From assembly GCA_022545895.1 (NCBI GenBank), contig JAKEIK010000048.1, forward strand, positions 1-45,543: a stretch of 45,543 nucleotides of DNA, given 5' to 3'. Below, piece by piece: positions 42,378-45,543 of the stretch. The position numbers and the translations under genes were made by a program. A model generated the notes under the pieces. The model ran no database searches. It saw only the letters and a program-made list of their open reading frames with translations, and was not told the DNA's origin. Numbering within the stretch: position 1 is the stretch's first letter; every line of letters starts with the position of its first letter. This stretch comes from Nitrososphaeraceae archaeon. Lineage in GTDB: Archaea > Thermoproteota > Nitrososphaeria > Nitrososphaerales > Nitrososphaeraceae.

Positions 42378-43433
42378 ATGAAAATTTTAGCGATTCTTTA
42401 CCCTGGCGGAGAAATAGCAAAAAACAACCCAGGATTGTTAGGTTGTGCGGAGAACGCGTTGGGCTTGAGAGATTTTCTCGAAAAACAGGGCCATGAATTC
42501 GTTGTATTGACTGACAAAGAGCATAAGCTTGATGAACATCTATCTACCACCGAGATACTGATAACTACTCCTTTTTGGCCCGCCTACATCACAAAGGAGC
42601 GAATCTCGAAGGCACCCATGCTACGACTCATTCTAACTGCGGGTGTCGGTTCTGATCACGTCGATTTGCAAGCAGCGGCACAACGAGGTATAACTGTGGC
42701 TGAGATTACTGGAAGCAACGTCGTAGGTGTCGCAGAGCAGATAGTAATGCATATTTTGGCACTTGTGCGAAACTATATGCCCGCATACAAACAGGTTCTT
42801 GATGGTAGATGGGATATTGCAGAAATTGCCGCTTACTCTCATGATTTAGAAGACAAAGTTGTTGGAATTATAGGCACAGGTAGAATTGGACAACGGGTGT
42901 GCGAACGACTGAAGGCATTTGATGTCAAAATTTTATACTACAACCTCCCTAGACTGACAACTGCAGAGGAATTTGTATTTGGTATACGATATACGCCATT
43001 GCAGCAATTAGTTGAACAATCCGATGTCATTAGTATTACCACTCCATTAACACCGGAAACGGAAGGCCTTTTTAGCCACGACCTACTTTTCAGCATGAAA
43101 AAGGGATCATATTTAGTTAATTGTGCACGAGGAAAAATCGTTGATACCTCAGCCTTGGTGGAAGCACTGGAGAAAGGTCATCTAGCAGGCTATGCGGGTG
43201 ACGTGTGGTTTCCTCAACCTGCGCCAAAAGATCATCCCTGGCGGCATATGCCTAATCATGCGATGGTACCTCATTACTCCGGGACAACTCTTGAAGCACA
43301 AAGCCGGTACGCTGACGGAGTGAAAAGAAGTCTTTCTCGTTACATGAGAGGACTTCCTATCGAGACAGAGTTTCTTATTGTGGATAATGGCAAGGTGGTG
43401 AGTCCCAGTTACAGTTATGCCTTCAAGACATGA
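42378..43433 (+). CDS. fdh: NAD(P)-dependent formate dehydrogenase (D-2-hydroxyacid dehydrogenase family)
   Basis: 351 residues. Oxidises formate to CO2 with a nicotinamide cofactor, cytoplasmic and metal-free. It has the diagnostic FDH set, not just the general family: PFWPAY, TAGVGSDHVDL, N114 (in TGSNVVGVAE), GTGRIG (166-171), R251 (CARGK), Q280 in PQPAPKDHPWR and H299 in PHYSGTT. Spacing from R251 to Q280 (29) and Q280 to H299 (19) equals that of Pseudomonas FDH. The residue equal to Asp221, which selects NAD, is N189, with L190 next to it in place of Arg, so NADP use is possible. Shorter at both ends than the 400-residue bacterial enzyme. Bacterial-type, probably acquired by transfer. 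Confidence 0.93.
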   Translation: MKILAILYPGGEIAKNNPGLLGCAENALGLRDFLEKQGHEFVVLTDKEHKLDEHLSTTEILITTPFWPAYITKERISKAPMLRLILTAGVGSDHVDLQAAAQRGITVAEITGSNVVGVAEQIVMHILALVRNYMPAYKQVLDGRWDIAEIAAYSHDLEDKVVGIIGTGRIGQRVCERLKAFDVKILYYNLPRLTTAEEFVFGIRYTPLQQLVEQSDVISITTPLTPETEGLFSHDLLFSMKKGSYLVNCARGKIVDTSALVEALEKGHLAGYAGDVWFPQPAPKDHPWRHMPNHAMVPHYSGTTLEAQSRYADGVKRSLSRYMRGLPIETEFLIVDNGKVVSPSYSYAFKT

Positions 43434-44202
43434 GCGAGAAACGCCTTCAGGCCCTATCGAACTTAACGTAGGACAAATTCGTGTTCTAGTTGACGTAAAT
43501 ATTATTGTGATTTAGAAATCCCGGTAGTTTACGATCATAATATTTGTTATAAAATAGAGTAATTGTTAGTGGCCAATAACCAAAATATGTCTTGAAGCAA
43601 TTTGCGTTGAATTGTAATATTGCCGTTATCTGTCATTTCGGACTAATACTTTTTCCCATCCAATTGTAATATGCCCTGTTGGATGGTCGTATGAATTTCA
43701 TAATAGCTTCTCAAATGGATCTATATGGACATATTCAATTGATAACACAGACCCTAATTATTCTAAAATGGTGAAAAACTGGTTTAGTTGCTATGACAAG
43801 GAAATAACGAATTTCATAATATGCGTCAGCACTTCTTAACAAGTTTCTTATTCACTATTCCAAAGAATCATAATTAATGTACTTAATTTAGTAACATGAA
43901 TTTGGTAATTATCATAGTTATTTATCCTAAATCATTTTAATAATTGAATATCAAATATGACTAGGGTAGTCAGGACAAAAAAGAAGGCGACGATATGATC
44001 CGCGATGCTTTAAATGTTATAATCGTGATGTCAAGCGGCTAATATTCACAGTAAAAGATACTCATCGTATTAATTCGTCTCTAAGCAATTGTAGACATGC
44101 ATTTGATTTTGGAATACATATTGATACTCGACTTGCAGAACATCAATATGTTAGTAAAATAAACCAAATCCAAAAGTAAAGCAATGGAACAGTAATCTGA
44201 CA
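43434..44202. other. Longest gene-free gap of the window
   Basis: 769 AT-rich bases. I see no ORF with protein-like features, no tRNA and no clear hairpin. Confidence 0.4.
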
Positions 44203-44337
44203 ATGAACTGTGATTTTTGTAGAAAACAATCTGAAAAGTACAAATCCTTCTATTCGCCAAGCGGCATCGACCCACGGGAATATCATCTTTGTATTGACTG
44301 TATCAAGAATTGGCTTAGGGAATCAGATCAAATATGA
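44203..44337 (+). CDS. 44-residue zinc-ribbon micro-protein
   Basis: ATG 44203 to TGA 44335-44337. M-N-C3-D-F-C6 and L-C30-I-D-C33 give two CxxC pairs 24 residues apart, with a Pro-Gly-Asp-Pro turn region between and a WLRES end. The layout matches the 61-residue protein at 38562. The opposite strand frame (44081-44275) has no motif. Function unknown. Confidence 0.7.
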   Translation: MNCDFCRKQSEKYKSFYSPSGIDPREYHLCIDCIKNWLRESDQI

Positions 44338-44844
44338 TTCAACTACTAATGGTATATTCATATTCGCTATTGGTCCGATAATGTAATTCCCTAGTTCTGG
44401 ATATGCTGAAAGAAAATACAAAGAAAACAGATTAGACAAGTATAGGGGAGATACAGTGAATGTCAAAAATCCAAACACGATCGTGACTAAGTTCTAATAC
44501 ATTGAGTTTCAATATATTAAATTATTGTCTACGCGATCTCGTTATAGTGTCCTAAGTTCTGCTCGAAATAATAGTAATTCACTACTCTTGCAGTTGCCTT
44601 ATGGTGTCAAAGTGCTAGTAGTCATGTTTCGAAGAGGTGTTCTTACATATTGTGTTTTTGTACTGATCATACTACATCGAAATCACAATAGTCCAATTTC
44701 GATAATTTAAGGGGTTAGAAAAATATCTAGAGTGGGATTAAAGTAAAGAGATAGACTCCAAGCCGATATTGACACTTAAAAACGATGTAATGATTTTAAA
44801 CGTCATATCATCGATGTTGATATTTGTTTTTATCTAAACCAATA
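44338..44844. other. Gap with weak ORF
   Basis: A 61-codon TTG-started frame at 44525-44710 lacks family features and is not called. Nothing else seen. Confidence 0.4.
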
Positions 44845-44858
44845 TAACCAATTGGTTA
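44845..44858. promoter_or_regulatory. 14-bp perfect palindrome upstream of the last gene
   Basis: taaccaattggtta is a perfect palindrome, with a further half copy (aacca) just before it at 44837. It lies about 50 bases before the TATA box at 44907-44916, a position expected for an activator or repressor dimer site. Confidence 0.4.
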
Positions 44859-44906
44859 TTTTCATCATAAATTATCATTAGGTCGGCTAAAAGACATTTA
44901 TGGTTC

Positions 44907-44916
44907 TTTATATAAT
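44907..44916 (+). promoter_or_regulatory. TATA box of the small membrane protein gene
   Basis: tttatataat, about 38 bases before ATG 44950, which leaves a short leader of roughly 12 bases containing a gtgagg purine-rich stretch. Confidence 0.5.
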
Positions 44917-44949
44917 ATCCAGTGAATAGTATTTGTACGGTGAGGCAAG

Positions 44950-45363
44950 ATGGCTAATATGATATTTGATTTGATCATAAATACATTTGTTGCACTTTTC
45001 GGAGTAGCGTACAGATGGCTGGAACAAAATGTAATAAACTATGTACTAAACTTTGTCAGGGGTTTTGAGCATGTATTAGTCATGTTTGTCGCTGTTGCCT
45101 TTTTACTAATCACAGTGTATATAATAGTAAACCATGTGAAAAGACTGCCAAAGTCCTACATCATAGAAATAGTAGATGTATTTGGCGAAAGGGTTAATAT
45201 TGAAAGCTTAAGACATAGATTTACCACATATGAGGCTGCTAAGAGTTATTCACAGTTCTATGCCAATTTATATGGAAAGCAGTACAAATTTCGGGTGGTA
45301 GGCCGTAATAGAATCGCAGATCCATTTATCAAAAAAATAAGTACACCATCAAATGAAAGATAG
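44950..45363 (+). CDS. Small membrane protein of unknown function
   Basis: 137 residues. An amphipathic or membrane helix at about 4-20, a clear transmembrane helix at about 42-62 (HVLVMFVAVAFLLITVYIIV), and a soluble C-terminal part of about 70 residues rich in R, Y and F ('RFTTYEAAKSYSQFYANLYG'). Likely anchored with the tail in the cytoplasm by the positive-inside rule (HVKRLPK follows the helix). No family recognised. Confidence 0.65.
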   Translation: MANMIFDLIINTFVALFGVAYRWLEQNVINYVLNFVRGFEHVLVMFVAVAFLLITVYIIVNHVKRLPKSYIIEIVDVFGERVNIESLRHRFTTYEAAKSYSQFYANLYGKQYKFRVVGRNRIADPFIKKISTPSNER

Positions 45364-45407
45364 ACGGTTTAAACACTAAATTACAGAAAATTTTACCGAG
45401 TTGAAAT

Positions 45408-45427
45408 AATCTCTAAAAAAAGAGATT
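45408..45427 (+). terminator. Perfect 7-bp hairpin after the last gene
   Basis: aatctct, loop aaaaaa, agagatt, starting 45 bases after the stop codon. No T run follows directly, so terminator function is only suggested. Confidence 0.35.
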
Positions 45428-45543
45428 CATTGGGCTTCCTGATGAGCATCCAATTCGAGATATTTCGGTCTTAAAATACGTTAAACAGCAACACTTTACT
45501 ATCCCAATATGCAAATTTCAAATGAATGTTTGGAAAATCAAAA

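Noticed and set aside
44525-44710. 61-codon TTG-started plus frame
   Set aside because: No recognisable features, no good promoter at the start codon, and weak protein-like composition.
1-45543. tRNA, rRNA, CRISPR, insertion sequences, phage genes
   Set aside because: I looked for T-loop consensus, regular spaced repeats, terminal inverted repeats and transposase or integrase motifs and found none.

Overview
The window looks like chromosomal DNA of an ammonia-oxidising archaeon of the Nitrososphaerales (Thaumarchaeota / Nitrososphaeria). The best fit is a low-GC, low-coding-density lineage such as Candidatus Nitrosocosmicus. The support is: archaeal information-processing genes (LSm protein, archaeal-type ValRS, deoxyhypusine synthase, RtcB ligase, PDCD5-like protein, family-4 uracil-DNA glycosylase); an AglB/STT3 oligosaccharyltransferase; several small protein types I associate with thaumarchaea (small zinc proteins, roadblock-like proteins, CHRD protein); TATA boxes about 25 bases before many start codons with little or no leader; and many AT-rich gaps of 300-770 bases. 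I see no rRNA, tRNA, CRISPR array, insertion sequence or phage module. The genus is an inference.

Layout. 1-5100: a cut membrane ORF, a one-finger C2H2 protein, an exported glycine-rich protein, family-4 UDG and a two-CBS protein. 5100-10000: SRPBCC protein, PIN-domain protein, UPF0173 hydrolase, a 21-residue lysine-rich peptide gene, then a 933-residue oligosaccharyltransferase carrying a C-terminal cyclophilin. 10000-16210: deoxyhypusine synthase, HEAT-repeat protein, a conserved-looking hypothetical, a lone response regulator, a pentapeptide-repeat protein, a radical SAM protein and a GatA-like amidase that has no ATG, GTG or TTG at its expected start. 16420-20050: two exported proteins (one CHRD), a roadblock-like protein and a prohibitin-like SPFH protein. 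20700-28600: AMP-forming acyl-CoA synthetase, zinc alcohol dehydrogenase, rtcB overlapping a PDCD5-like gene, purB, and an asparagine-synthetase-like PP-loop protein. 28870-33570: exported Asn-rich protein, LSm, a nuclease-fold-like/PTPS fusion and ValRS. 33870-45543: sparse DNA with an ArsR regulator, two more roadblock-like proteins, tiny zinc proteins, a CBS-C2H2 fusion, CbiH/CobJ, a polytopic membrane protein with a duplicated Asp/His motif, a formate dehydrogenase and a small membrane protein.

How it fits together. Most genes are single transcription units; the only tightly coupled pair is rtcB with the PDCD5-like gene. Themes are RNA and translation (RtcB, LSm, ValRS, deoxyhypusine synthase), envelope biogenesis (OST-cyclophilin, exported proteins), small signalling or adaptor proteins (roadblock-like, CBS, response regulator, ArsR) and carbon/cofactor metabolism (acyl-CoA synthetase, formate dehydrogenase, cobalamin, purines). 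I did not find one large multi-gene novel system. The most notable items are single-gene novelties: the OST-cyclophilin fusion, the nuclease-like/PTPS fusion, a formate dehydrogenase with an altered cofactor-discriminating position, the amidase without a canonical start, the leaderless polylysine-type micropeptide and the membrane protein with a repeated D-x3-H...SPxH motif.
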